From: Emydura subglobosa
Taxonomy: Eukaryota > Chordata > Testudines > Chelidae
NCBI GenBank assembly: GCA_007922225.1
Contig: ML679974.1
Location: forward strand, 6,003,105 to 6,067,104
Length of the DNA: 64,000 nt
Direction of reading: 5' to 3'
Shown in pieces: positions 50,201 through 59,120 of the stretch. The notes below the pieces were generated by a model. The model was not told the origin of the DNA. It saw only the letters and a list, made by a program, of their open reading frames with translations, and did no database searches. The translations under genes and the position numbers were made by a program. Each line of letters starts with the position of its first letter. Position 1 is the first letter of the stretch.

Positions 50201-53200
50201 TGATCTTTTGGGGATTTCAAGAGTATTTTCCTTCAACCTAACACCCATTCCTACAGTTTAAATGCTTGCAGTTGTTGAGAGAATGACAAATCTTATTTAC
50301 ACAAGAATGTTAAACACACCAATTCCTCTTATACCAGGTGTAATGATAAACAGAAATTCCTCATATAAAAAGGGACATTAGTTATGCAGCATTTTGCTTC
50401 TTGAGAATTCGGCATTGAAAACGTGAGGGACAGCTTTTATATCTTTTAGCATAATGACAGTACTCATTCCTCCCTAACAATAGGTGAAACAGCCCCAATT
50501 CCTTTGCTTGTACAAAGTCTAGCAAACTAGTAGTTTTGGAAACTGCCCATTCAGCTAACAAACATGCTCTTTTTCAAATTGCCTTCCATTCCTCCTGTCC
50601 ACGATAAAATAACCCTGACAATGTTGAAGGCATCCAAGTTCCATGCAAAATGTTCTCTTGAGGTGTTAATAGTTTGAAGAGTTTGCAAGTCTCTCTTCTA
50701 ATATTGGCAAGAAATGGAAATAAGAAACAGAATTTGATTCTATAGCTCATTTTCCTTATGCAATAATCTTTCTGTTAAAGCAAAGGGCACATCACACAAA
50801 GCCATATTTATATCCCATTATGTCAGATGGGTGGGCTGACCTATTGCCTCGGAGCAGTCTCTTATTAATAGAGGGAGCATGACAAAGCGGAGTGATAAAA
50901 AGTCAGAACAAACCCAGGGCGATGCATGTGTGGTTTTATTTTGGGGGGTGGGAGAGAAATAGGCGGAGAGGGATTGGAGTCAGTAGCAGAGTTACACTTC
51001 AAGTGCTCAGTTCACAGCTAGTAGTTTTTCTTTTACAAGTGCTCATTCCATGGACCTTGGTGCCAAAGGGAGCTTTTTGCCATCTGTTCTAAACATTTAC
51101 AAGATTGCAAAGACATGGGTGGACAAGAGACTTGGAATGCATGCCGTTCAGCTGCTCCTGAGTCTCCTTGCCACTTTCTGGTTTTATGACCACATTAAAA
51201 AAGAAATCCACAACTACTTCTCCTTCTGCTGCTTCGTGAGAGATCCACACAAACAAACAATAAGAAAGCATTGTCAAATACAACAAGTAAACAAAGTGAA
51301 AAGAAAAAAAAAGTATTTCCTTGAAATCTTTTTCATTTATAGCAATCTTTAGGTGTCATTTATAAACACCAACAAGAATAAAAATTTTCAGATATAAGAC
51401 TGACTTTCCAAGTAGTCGGTGTCACATGAAGAAAGTCAGTCTTAGTTTATTTATACAAAGAACACACTGACTGTCAAGATCAACACGTGAAAGATACAAC
51501 TGTTTGTTCTCCAGCAGTTTAAAATAGTTAAAAAATGACTATTCAATATTTAGATATATCCAATATGCTTCAAGACAAGGATAGTAAGGCAAATGGTATT
51601 CTAAAATGAAATTTTAAGTTATTAAACTAGTAGCTACATTCATACCATCCCCACAAACATCACTTGTCTATGATAAATTCCGTGGAATGATTTACATGGT
51701 TAAGTGTTTGCAAGTTCAGGGCCATACCTTACAATAAAGCAAAGAAAGATGTGACTTTTACATGACTAGAATACAAACAGAGATCCACACAGTTAAAGCA
51801 AACTGTAAAAACTGCAGCACAACACATCATGGAGATAATAAATGTATATAATAAAATTTCACTATCCAAACATTTCAACACACATGCAAAGAGACCATTA
51901 GAACAGATCAAAAAATAAGAAATTATTTTTGAAGGATTTATTTCTGGACTCCATCATGAAGTATCATCACTGGGACCTCTGGGAGTTACCATAATATTAA
52001 ATGAGAATGAATGTACTAGTGGCTATATGCCATCAGCAGGCTCCACTGACATGAAACATGCCAGGGAACTGTCAGATACATTTAAAAAAACTGAGCCCAT
52101 CTTCCCCTTGACTCTGCCTGGAATATAATGAAATTAGGTCACATGGACATCTACAAATTTGTCAACTCCCCACACTAAACATGTTCATATATTCTCTCTT
52201 CCATACTAGTTTGTCTACAGCAGATTCTGCACTTTGAGCACCATGTCTCTACATTAATGGTTCAATGCCAGGTCTGTCCTAGACAACTTTTATATTCAGA
52301 AGTTTTCTATAAACCCAGTTACCCTGGAAAACCCTGACCAAAGTTGTTAAAATTTTATCTACACTGTAGAAAATTATGAAAACCCTCTCTCAAGACTTTC
52401 TTAAAGATTTAAAAATGGTATATGCTCCATTTGTCCTCAAATGACTGTAAAAAACTAAAACATGATTTTTTTATCCATGTACTAACCACCAAGCTACTAG
52501 ACTTTGACAACAGAGAACAAAAATCAAGTAAAATATCATAAGAACAATTTATAACTGTAGTTTTAGGTTGTCTGATAAACAACACATATCTGGCATATAA
52601 TTTTTAGCATTATTGTAAACCAAAAAATTGAGTTATGTAGTCTTTTCTCTCAGCATCTTTGTGTGTCAAAATGAAGTCTCCATCAGTTTTCTGTCTCTAT
52701 TTTTACACCAACCTGTAGTCTTTGTATATCTATATAATGCCCCAATGACCCACTGGAAAGGAGTTTCTCACCTGTTTGGTCTCATCCTCTGCTAAACCGT
52801 GAGCCAAGTGGGCACTGAAAGTGCTCTTGCCGACTCCTCCTTTCCCAGACAAAACCAGGATTTTGTGCTTCACTGTTTTCATTTTCTCCTTTATTTCTTT
52901 AATAGCTATAAAAGGAAAAGGCGTTCCCACGAGTCTGAGCCACAAGCATCAAAGTGAAAGCACCCCAGGAACCCTGCCACCTGAAAGGGCTGCGTGCCGG
53001 AGTTCCCCATTCACCACCTCCTCCCCCCGCCGCCTCCCCACGCACCCTACCCCCACGGCCCTCTCCCCAAGAGACATGCTCAAAGCACTGCCCAGACACC
53101 CCCAATAATTCCTCTCCCCCCCCTTCCACCTCTGCCAGTGAGCCCCTTCTCTTCCCCACGAGCCTCGCCGGCTTCCGTATTCCCCAGCGACACTCACCCG

Positions 53201-53427
53201 GGTCCGGGACTGCCGGGCCGCCGGAGGCGCACAGCGCCTGGTTGGGGCATCCCTGGCAGGCGGCGGCTCTGCCCGCTTGCGCGCTGCTGGTGCCGGGACA
53301 GTCTGCAAGGGAAGGAGAGAGAGCGGGCTCGAGTTAGAGAAACCGAGGCGCCGCCGAGGCCCCCCGCGCAGCGCAGCCAGCTCCCCTCACCGTGCGGCGG
53401 CGGCGCGGCTCCCGGTACCTCAGCCAT
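27571..53427 (-). CDS. NUBP1: NUBP1, cytosolic Fe-S cluster assembly factor (11 exons, 323 aa)
   Basis: Eleven exons (listed separately) join in frame with consensus splice sites to give 323 codons, against 320 in human. NUBP1 is a Mrp/NBP35-type P-loop ATPase that, with NUBP2 and CIAO components, forms the scaffold for cytosolic and nuclear iron-sulfur cluster assembly. Four N-terminal cysteines at residues 14, 28, 31 and 37 keep the C-X13-C-X2-C-X5-C spacing of the Fe-S motif. The deviant Walker [10 protein letters not shown] is at 68-76, the switch-like [11 protein letters not shown] starts at 176, and the bridging CPKC pair is at 241 and 244. All key residues are present, so the gene looks functional. 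Introns total about 25 kb, and the third alone is 16.2 kb. It converges with TVP23A. Confidence 0.96.
28218..28301 (-). CDS. NUBP1: NUBP1 coding exon 10
   Basis: It encodes the end of the ATPase domain, [20 protein letters not shown] then SYRNIIQ plus one base. The acceptor is TTTTTCCCTAG and the donor GTAAGT. Confidence 0.95.
29123..29225 (-). CDS. NUBP1: NUBP1 coding exon 9
   Basis: Thirty-four codons encode [20 protein letters not shown] then [14 protein letters not shown] plus one base, matching the conserved GGAE...LLG.VPLDP block. The acceptor is CATAACAG and the donor GTAATC. It is not visible in ORF scans because the frame closes quickly outside it. Confidence 0.94.
30756..30866 (-). 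CDS. NUBP1: NUBP1 coding exon 8 (bridging CPKC)
   Basis: Thirty-seven codons encode [20 protein letters not shown] and end with [11 protein letters not shown]. The CxxC pair is the dimer-bridging cluster ligand. Acceptor GATAG and donor GTAAGA. Confidence 0.96.
32292..32446 (-). CDS. NUBP1: NUBP1 coding exon 7 (Walker B/switch region)
   Basis: It encodes [20 protein letters not shown] followed by [11 protein letters not shown] and [12 protein letters not shown]. The signature [10 protein letters not shown] of NBP35-type ATPases is intact. The donor is GTAAGA. Confidence 0.97.
33755..33975 (+). mobile_element. Short CR1-type 3' fragment
   Basis: The phrases GGATGGATCACTTGATGATT, TCTAGACGGATCACTGGGCT and the terminal ATGGCCGTTCTTATGTT are standard for a short CR1 subfamily end in turtles. 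It lies in NUBP1 intron 6. Confidence 0.8.
34051..34300. mobile_element. MITE with GGATATCC-rich inverted ends, about 250 bp
   Basis: The left end is AGAACCCTGTGCGGATACAA and the right end is the complement of AGAGCCCTGCAAATCCATGG. Short inverted blocks (TGGATCCGCATCC; GTGGATATCC) continue inward. No coding sequence. Confidence 0.65.
34457..34547 (-). CDS. NUBP1: NUBP1 coding exon 6
   Basis: It encodes [20 protein letters not shown] and [10 protein letters not shown] plus one base. An A8 run occurs just before the GTCTGT donor. The acceptor is the weak TCTAG. Confidence 0.93.
35349..35381 (-). CDS. NUBP1: NUBP1 coding exon 5 (33-nt microexon)
   Basis: Eleven codons, [11 protein letters not shown], sit between the acceptor ATCCTCAG and the donor GTAAGT. 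It is too short for ORF detection and was placed from the expected protein order. Confidence 0.93.
36520..36588 (-). CDS. NUBP1: NUBP1 coding exon 4
   Basis: Twenty-three codons encode [20 protein letters not shown] and GEQ. The D-x-D-x-C-G-P-S stretch is the conserved strand after the P-loop in Mrp/NBP35 ATPases. It lies 16.2 kb from exon 3. Confidence 0.96.
37658..37950. mobile_element. hAT-like MITE, family 2 (copy 1)
   Basis: It is bounded by CAGCCCTGGTCTACACTTGC and the complement of TGAGGGTATGTCTACACTGA. It is CpG-rich and contains GATTCGGCGGCAGTCGACAG near one end. A second copy is at 47932-48206. Confidence 0.8.
39890..41995 (+). mobile_element. CR1 LINE interrupted by a solo LTR
   Basis: The left part (39890-40108) encodes CR1 reverse transcriptase phrases ([20 protein letters not shown]), and the right part (41136-41995) continues the same copy from ACCAAACTGGGAGGGGTTG to the tail near 41995. 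The CR1 text joins directly across the LTR and its GACAC duplication. Internal deletion has also removed part of the left half. Confidence 0.88.
40109..41135 (+). mobile_element. Solo LTR, 1,027 bp, with 5-bp target-site duplication
   Basis: It starts TGTTACAGAACACACC and ends TGGTATGTCACA. GACAC flanks it at 40104-40108 and 41136-41140. A TATA-like ACTATAAAAAG is near 40503 and an AATAAA near 40861, which supports + orientation. No internal retroviral genes remain. Confidence 0.88.
42000..44690. other. NUBP1 intron 3, no feature recognised
   Basis: This is AT-rich intronic sequence with only short unrelated open frames (42678-42881, 43448-43666). I see no exon-like block on either strand. 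Confidence 0.5.
44695..45230 (-). mobile_element. Old CR1 LINE fragment
   Basis: Reverse-strand CR1 3'-region text is seen, for example GTTTATATCCCTTCCCAGAC and GAATGATGTTTTGTGGTAAT followed by GAGTTCCACAGG. Divergence is high and both limits are approximate. Confidence 0.75.
45848..45892. mobile_element. SINE fragment, partner of 24964-25010
   Basis: TTGGTCCAATAAAAGATAAT and TATCTCACCTGCCTTGTCTC form the common turtle SINE segment in the orientation opposite to the copy in TVP23A intron 5. Confidence 0.75.
46590..46760 (+). mobile_element. Possible L2-like LINE remnant
   Basis: The stretch starting CTTCAGTGGTTCCCAATTAA reads in one frame like LQWFPIN, similar to the LHWLPV motif of L2/CR1-type reverse transcriptases. 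It is short and broken. Confidence 0.3.
47175..47201. repeat. Poly(A) tract, 27 nt
   Basis: An uninterrupted A run in NUBP1 intron 3. A similar 22-nt run occurs at 49642-49663. Confidence 0.9.
47932..48206. mobile_element. hAT-like MITE, family 2 (copy 2)
   Basis: CAGGGCTTGTCTTCACTTAC opens it and CAGTGAAGACAGCCTCAG closes it. It aligns end to end with 37658-37950, sharing the CAGTCGA, GCACTGYGCYGACAG and TGGCGA blocks, but is clearly diverged. Confidence 0.8.
48350..48430. repeat. Dispersed direct repeat (partner at 50040-50112)
   Basis: GCAAATGGACTCTTGTTATT then TGTATTGATTTCAA recurs at 50073-50107 with few changes, and the preceding purine-rich sequence also matches. The family is not recognised. 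The partner lies next to a (GT)8 run at 50015-50030. Confidence 0.6.
50136..50179. repeat. Perfect 15-bp inverted repeat with 14-nt loop
   Basis: TTACAGATTGTGTAT at 50136-50150 is exactly complementary to 50165-50179. The loop is TG/CA-rich. Confidence 0.85.
51395..51444. repeat. Perfect 14-bp inverted repeat with 22-nt loop
   Basis: TAAGACTGACTTTC at 51395-51408 pairs exactly with GAAAGTCAGTCTTA at 51431-51444. Confidence 0.85.
52772..52905 (-). CDS. NUBP1: NUBP1 coding exon 3 (Walker A)
   Basis: It carries the P-loop [20 protein letters not shown] and ends at AEDETKQ before a GTGAGA donor. The acceptor is CCTTTTATAG. Sequence is almost the same as in mammals. Confidence 0.97.
53198..53302 (-). 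CDS. NUBP1: NUBP1 coding exon 2 (N-terminal Fe-S cysteines)
   Basis: It encodes [20 protein letters not shown] and [14 protein letters not shown], carrying all four cluster-binding cysteines. The acceptor is CTTGCAG and the donor GTGAGT. Confidence 0.94.
53391..53427 (-). CDS. NUBP1: NUBP1 coding exon 1
   Basis: The start ATG reads GTGATGGCTGAG. Twelve codons, [12 protein letters not shown], plus one base precede a GTGAGG donor. The PGAAPPPH stretch is longer than the mammalian start and accounts for most of the extra length. Confidence 0.88.
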
Positions 53428-53940
53428 CACTCAAGCTCGAGAACAACCAGCTCAGTTTGCTGCCTGCGAGAGCGCAGCACTTCCGGTTCCGCCCAGCGCC
53501 AAACCACTTCCGGGCCGGCGTCGGCACGGCAAGAAACAAATGCTCCGCTCTGTAGCCAAAGCGGCATGCGCATGCGCAGAAGCAGCTGGCCTGGCTTGAA
53601 TCCTGGAAACTGTCAACCACAAGCCGGAGCTGCAGGGGGGCCTCGACAGCGCCTGTTCCCCCGGGGCGGGGCCCCCGCTGCTCCCCCAGGAGCGGCTTGG
53701 CCCCTGTGAGCACGGGGGAGGGGGGGGTTAGGCCCGCACAGCGACTTGCGCCAGGCCGGGGGCGGGCCGCTGCAGCAGCGCAGGGGGGCGTTGTTGTGGG
53801 TCCGAGCGCTGGCAGGGACTCCAGGGAGGCACGCCTGGGGGGATTCAGCAGGGCCCAGCTCGCTACCCTAGTGTGTTCCTCAGCGTGCTGCCGCCCCTGC
53901 CTGCGGGGAAGAGGCGCTGCGGTCACCCATGGACACTAGG

Positions 53941-56900
53941 ACCCCGTGTCACCCTCTCACGTCCTCTCCAGAATTGAGTGGGTGAAAACCTCCTCCCCCC
54001 CCCCCGCCCCGTCTGCTCCCACTAAAACAAATAACAGGCTCAGATTGACAATCTTTGATTAAATAATTCTATCAGATTAGTACCTGATTGATGAGTAACG
54101 AGGAATCTCGAATTCAGTCATTACTACTACCAGCTGTGACAATGAGCTAGCAACATCTTTCGATGGGTCATTATTTCACCCATTACAGAACCCATCTGTA
54201 ACAAGTAACCCTTATCAATTACCCCTGTTTTGTTTACAACATACTTGGGTAGATATTTATTAGTTTGAAGGGCTTTTTTGCTGCACTCCGTATTCCCACA
54301 GGGTTAGAGGCAACAGCAATATTGAGGTACAGCCCACTACTCAAATCACATGAAATTCCTGAATACAGGGTCACTCACAGGTTAAACACTCTGGGCCTTA
54401 GAATGCAAGCAATCTTTCCTAATATCATAAAGATTGTGAGAGAATAGTTAATATGCAAATGGATTTAATATACAAGAAAAAAGAGGAGTAAAAAGGTTAA
54501 TATTTACTAATACTTTCCAGTTCCACTCGCCAATGGAGTCAGGCACCTCCACAGCACCATCACCCTTCAAGATCTTTGCAAGGAATTCCAAGAGTTTACA
54601 AATTGCAAGAAGGGAATGGGGAGGGACTCTGTGGACTGTATGTAGGAAGTAGGTGGTCCCACATTAGGCATAGGTGAGTCCAGAGAAGCATGTCATTCTC
54701 CCACCAGCTCCACAAAGAATCCAAAAAAGGTAGTTGTAGCCATGCTGTCACACAAGGAGGCTGCGGGGGGTATTGACTCACTACAGAGACGGGGGAGGGA
54801 AATCACACAGATGATCCTGACCTCCCAGGGATCCTCCAGGTTTGCAGGTGGTCCCTGCCTCTCATCTCATGGGGAGCAAAACCTACTCCCCAACAGAATG
54901 ATCAAGGAAGAACTTTGCAAGTGGATCCTCATGGAAGCTTCCTCCCTTTTACCCCCTTCTGTGGATTTCACTGCCTGCTGGAGTGATCTGACTGAAAAAA
55001 ATGTAAATTTACACATTGCTGGAGATGCTATACATTCAAGTTGCTATGCTCCACAGCTTTTGTCTCTCTTGGAGACCACGATGCACAACCATTTGGGGGA
55101 TGGGGAAACATGCTACTTTACAAAGGAAGGAAGACCCTTATATCAGCATATAGGAATGGACCAGCCAAGGGCCTCCAGTTATGCTTCATTTACCCCACTG
55201 ATCTGCATACTACACTGCCTCCCCTTTCTGCAGTGTGGCAAGTAGCCTGGTAGGAGAGGAGACAGAGCAAACTCCTCCAGAACCATCTTGATTTTTCCCC
55301 TCTCCTCCTTTCCCCTCTCCCCTCCACTTCAGTAGGTCCCTTGGGCCTGTTTTGCCTGCCTAACTTCATTCTGTAACCCTGTGAAATGGTGGTGTTTTCC
55401 TTCACATCAGGTTCAAAAGATATTTCAATATTTACACCAGTATGCCCTTATACAAAGTGCCCAATTGGAGAAAGAACTAGGGACTATAAGTGCCCATCGA
55501 ATCTATTTTTGTCCCCATTTTTTTAAAAAGTTGCCAGTTAAGTCAGTTTAAGATCTCAGATCACTGTAAGAAACTTAAAATGAGCTAAGACTTATTTCCA
55601 GATTCCTTTACCTGCCTGACCCTTTGGCTTTTGGTAACTAGTGTTTGTAACATACCATGTGATCAAACTTCCTACTTGTACAGTAGTGCTATCCAAACTG
55701 TTAATTTCATAAAAGTTGTTTCCCCAGTATGGATGTTGAAAATTTTTTAACTTTAGTTTATTTAGTTAATTGTAGGATACTATAATGGACTTTTCAGAGC
55801 ACAGGGCGTATTTGTGACAATTACTGGTAATGGGGAAATAGGAATTTGAAGAGGTCATACCTTACATTCTATTTGGTTGTCTTTGGCAACCCTGTAAACA
55901 GCAAAGAAATGTCAGTTCTAAGAACATGGTGTTGGAACTTCAAGGGAAAGGTTCTTCATTTAATCCAGCTGAGACTGGATCAACCATGAATGCACATCTG
56001 TAGTGAGAGGTTCTGCTACTAATCTGGCTTTACCACTTTTACACTGATTTATTTCGAATTAGTAACATGTTACCTTTGGGAGATTATTTTGTTTACTGTG
56101 AAACTTCCTCTATTTTCTAAATTCCTATGCTATCTTTGTGATATCTATGCATGCACTTACTAATAAAACAATGCTTTAACAAAGTTACTTTGAGTGAAAT
56201 TCTTTCCAAGGAAGGAAGGTAAAACCTTTGAATATTGGAATTGCTTGTTAGCCTACTGATGCATACTGACGATTCAAGGGCAACTATACACATAGGTAAC
56301 CCTATTGAAATCAATAGGCACTGCTATTTCAATTGAACTGCTTGCATGCAATATAGGTAATAGAAGCATAGGTCTCTAGCAGATGAGCTAAATAGGAATC
56401 AGCACCAGTTGTCAGTAGGGCTTGTTTTTAACATAAAAAAATTGTTTAAAAAGAATCTTACTGAAGAACCAGTGAAACAGGATTGTGGTACACTGTTACT
56501 CTTGACATACTTTACTCCCATCACTGTGTCTGCATACAAAGCAAAGAACCCAGGAGCTAAAAATAGTGCAACTTTTAAACTCTGTAGGCCAGCCGATAGA
56601 GGTGAGATACTCAAATAGTTGAGCCAGTCTATCCAATAAAGTGGTAGGTGTACATATCTAGGTTACTTGTCATATTATACTGGCTCACTAAATAGCATTT
56701 ATTACCTTTTGGCTTTGAAAAAGAAAGCTTAATACATAAGAGATCATGTACTACTCAATCTAGATAATAAAATGGCGTTGCTATTGTTCACAGAAGTTCT
56801 AAACAAGTTTTCCCTCTCTAGTAAGCAGATAATGGTTGCCTTCCAACGAATTTCATTAGACAAGTCCTGTTTTCAAAATTATTTCTCCTTCCCTTGGGTA

Positions 56901-57540
56901 TTCAGCTTTTCAGAAAGACCAGACATATTTAATTCCTTGTTGATTTTCTTTGGATGTACTTGAAACAGAGCCTGAGTAGGAGCCACTTGTAAGATTTATT
57001 AAGCAAAAGTCACCATGAAACTATTTTTCCCAAACTGAATAAATACACATCTCTTTGTACCTCATCAGATTCAGTTTTTCCTTTTCCTTATTTCTCTCCT
57101 TGGCTTCTGAGCATAATGACTTGCATTATTCTACCACCTCTTCACACATAAATATGGACATGAGCTTTCACAATAACAGGAGCTAAGAATATGAATTTCA
57201 GTTTTCAAATACAGATAAACACTCCCCTATACTACCTGTCAAGCCAGCAGATATTTGCAATCAAACCTCATCAAAAATGGAAAGTAAATCAGCATTTGTA
57301 TGACAGGAGCACCTGAGCAAGGTCAGGATCCTGTCACGCTAGGCACCTTACAAACATGTACCAAAAGAGAGAACCTGCTTCAAAGCATTTTCAAGCCAAA
57401 TAAATAAGACAAAAGAAGTATTGTGTCAATGTCAAATATATTTAGTCTTTATTTAGGAGGAAGGACTCTTTCAAGCTCAACTCAGAGAATCACTTTTACT
57501 CTTCATTTCCCATTCTCAAGGTCTCACCTCAGGCTAGTTT
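53941..57540. other. Intergenic sequence upstream of NUBP1, no gene recognised
   Basis: In mammals TEKT5 is the next gene on this side, and I found no tektin-like exon. A 167-codon open frame at 54742-55245 has no recognisable domain and no splice or promoter context. The rest is AT-rich with scattered homopolymers. Confidence 0.45.
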
Positions 57541-57667
57541 ATCTCAGGGCTTCTCCACATCCAAGATTTGTACAGTTTTAATTATACTAGTATAGTTAAA
57601 GCAATACAACTCCCCTACTGTGGACACTGAGATAAGAGTGCTTATCCTAGTAGATCTTATTCCCATT
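57541..57667. mobile_element. Left half of a hAT-like MITE, cut by the retrovirus
   Basis: CAGGGCTTCTCCACATCC followed by ACTAGTATAGTTAAAGCAAT and GTGGACACTGAG resembles the MITE at 9296-9545. The match stops where the candidate LTR begins, consistent with insertion of the retrovirus into the MITE. Confidence 0.5.
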
Positions 57668-58032
57668 GTTGAAATAAACTGTTTAGGCCTTAAATTTTGG
57701 TCAAGAAAAGTATGTCTTATGGGTAAGGGAGGGGCAAAACAAAAAGCAAGAATGTGCTAAGAAATGTCTCTCCTTAAAGCGCTAAATGCTTGAATTGCAG
57801 TTTTGTAGGTGTCTGTAACCTTGGTTGATAAGAAAGTGAATGTTTTCTGTAACCTAACGCTGTTATAAATACATGCTGTTTCTGTCTGGCGGCAGAGAGA
57901 CCCTTTACTGACCAGAGGAAATTCTGTCAGTTAACTCTCTCTCTCTGCAATTGCTTGTACTTAATAAAAGTGTCTTGGACAAGCCTCAACTAACTAAAAG
58001 CAGAGTGAAGCCTTATTTCTTCCACAATTCTC
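57668..58032 (+). repeat. 5' LTR of the class I retrovirus
   Basis: It has a candidate TG start at 57668 (TGTTGAAATAAACTG), a TATA-like TTATAAATACATG near 57871, an AATAAA near 57962 and an end in TCTCA just before the primer site. The 5' limit is inferred from the cut MITE and is less sure than the 3' limit. Confidence 0.65.
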
Positions 58033-58033
58033 A

Positions 58034-58051
58034 GTGCCGTGACTTGGATCG
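58034..58051 (+). other. Primer binding site, tRNA-His type
   Basis: GTGCCGTGACTTGGATCG matches the complement of the 3' end of tRNA-His with a few changes. The same tRNA primes the HERV-H group, a class I lineage. Confidence 0.75.
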
Positions 58052-58289
58052 CTAAATGCCCAGTCAGGACCCCACAGGGTGCAGGCTGTCTCCCTCCGAA
58101 CCCCGACACACCACACCAAGGTAAGATACCTTTTGAAATCTCTGATGGGGTGCTCGGTGGAGGACTGCCCATGGGGTCGGAAATCCTGAACAGTAGCTGA
58201 CACGATCCAAACTTTTGAGAGGAGGCTCATCAGCCGTACTGTTTAAGGTATAAGAGTGACTAGTCAAAAAGGGATTTTGGAGAAGCTGG

Positions 58290-58440
58290 GGTGTGTGAAT
58301 TGAGACTATAACCAGCTGGAATGTGTGAATTGAGATTATGTGTGAATTAAGGTCACACGTGTGAATTGAGGTTATAACTGTTGATTCGGTTAATGTGTGA
58401 ATTGAGATTATAATGTGTGAATTGACGCTATAACCGCTGA
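58290..58440 (+). repeat. Tandem repeat in the retroviral leader
   Basis: About six copies of TGTGAATTGAG or a close variant, most followed by ATTATA or CTATAA, are spaced 17-35 bp apart between the primer site and gag. Confidence 0.85.
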
Positions 58441-58659
58441 CCAGGTCTAGAATTTAAGCCAAGTCCAGCCATCCCAGGGCTGTCTGAAAGGCAGTTCTGA
58501 AAGCAAGGGGGCTTGGTGGAATCCTGTGACCTAGTGGGAATGACTGACTTCCCTTCCTCCATGGTAATGAGCCTGTAGCCACAGTAGGAGATGCTATAGG
58601 CGTGCCTTAGGCATATCCCTCAGATGTGCCCTGTTGGCAAAAGGACTCCCTTTATGAAC

Positions 58660-59120
58660 TTTCCTGTATGATTGTACCCATATGAATTGAGGAAAATGGG
58701 GGAGGGGAGAGTCAAAAAATGTCCCTGTCTTGCCAAAAGGGAACTCCAGCATTGTATATGTGTACCCATTATGGCCAGAAGACTGGCAGATATCTGGATA
58801 AATGGAATTGGTATACCAGAGAGGATCCTAGTAAGTAGTTTCTTTTGACTGGTATTTTTGATTTAGATAAAACTGTACACCTCCACGGAGCCCTAGAGTC
58901 ACCAGCAAGACTGGGATGCTTATTTTGATTGGTATGAGGAAACTATTAAAAGGCTGCATGAATCCCGGGTGTGGAGTCTTAAGGACTCCTAAGAAAAATT
59001 GAAAGTTCAGATAAAGGAACTGAAGACCCAATGTAAACCTGGCCAGGCTTGCCTACCTAGCACTCCACATGTTCCTTTGTATTCTCAACTTGATATGGCC
59101 GAAGATATAGTAGATTTTTT
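58660..59120 (+). pseudogene. gag remnant
   Basis: One frame reads THYGQKTGRYLDKWNWY and then LDKTVHLHGALESPARLG with stops, and another frame later reads STPHVPLYSQLDMAED. The position after the leader and the style (basic, tryptophan-rich N-terminus, then proline-rich segment) fit a retroviral Gag. Several stops and shifts are present. It ends near a G/C homopolymer at about 59136-59154. Confidence 0.5.

Larger units (their letters stand above)
52950..53940 (-). promoter_or_regulatory. NUBP1: CpG-island promoter of NUBP1 with ETS-like and NRF1-like sites
   Basis: About 1 kb of GC- and CpG-rich sequence covers NUBP1 exons 1-2 and about 500 bp upstream. CACTTCCGG, the ETS/GABPA-type core, occurs at 53478-53486 and 53505-53513, and an NRF1-like GCATGCGCATGCGCA is at 53564-53578. 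These lie 50-150 bp upstream of the ATG, where the start site is expected. No TATA box is seen. The many long open frames on both strands here come from GC content. Confidence 0.75.

Noticed and set aside
52994..53599. A 201-codon open frame on the + strand across the NUBP1 promoter
   Set aside because: It is antisense to NUBP1 exons 1-2 in a GC-rich island where stops are rare. It is proline/arginine low-complexity and long frames occur on both strands.
53420..53926. A 168-codon open frame on the - strand upstream of NUBP1
   Set aside because: It overlaps the promoter and is explained by GC content. It carries no domain.
54742..55245. A 167-codon open frame
   Set aside because: No domain, signal or splice context was recognised and it does not resemble tektin. 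I treat it as chance.
58290..58440. Possible CRISPR-like array
   Set aside because: The repeats are short, unevenly spaced and inside a retroviral leader in a vertebrate genome, so CRISPR does not apply.
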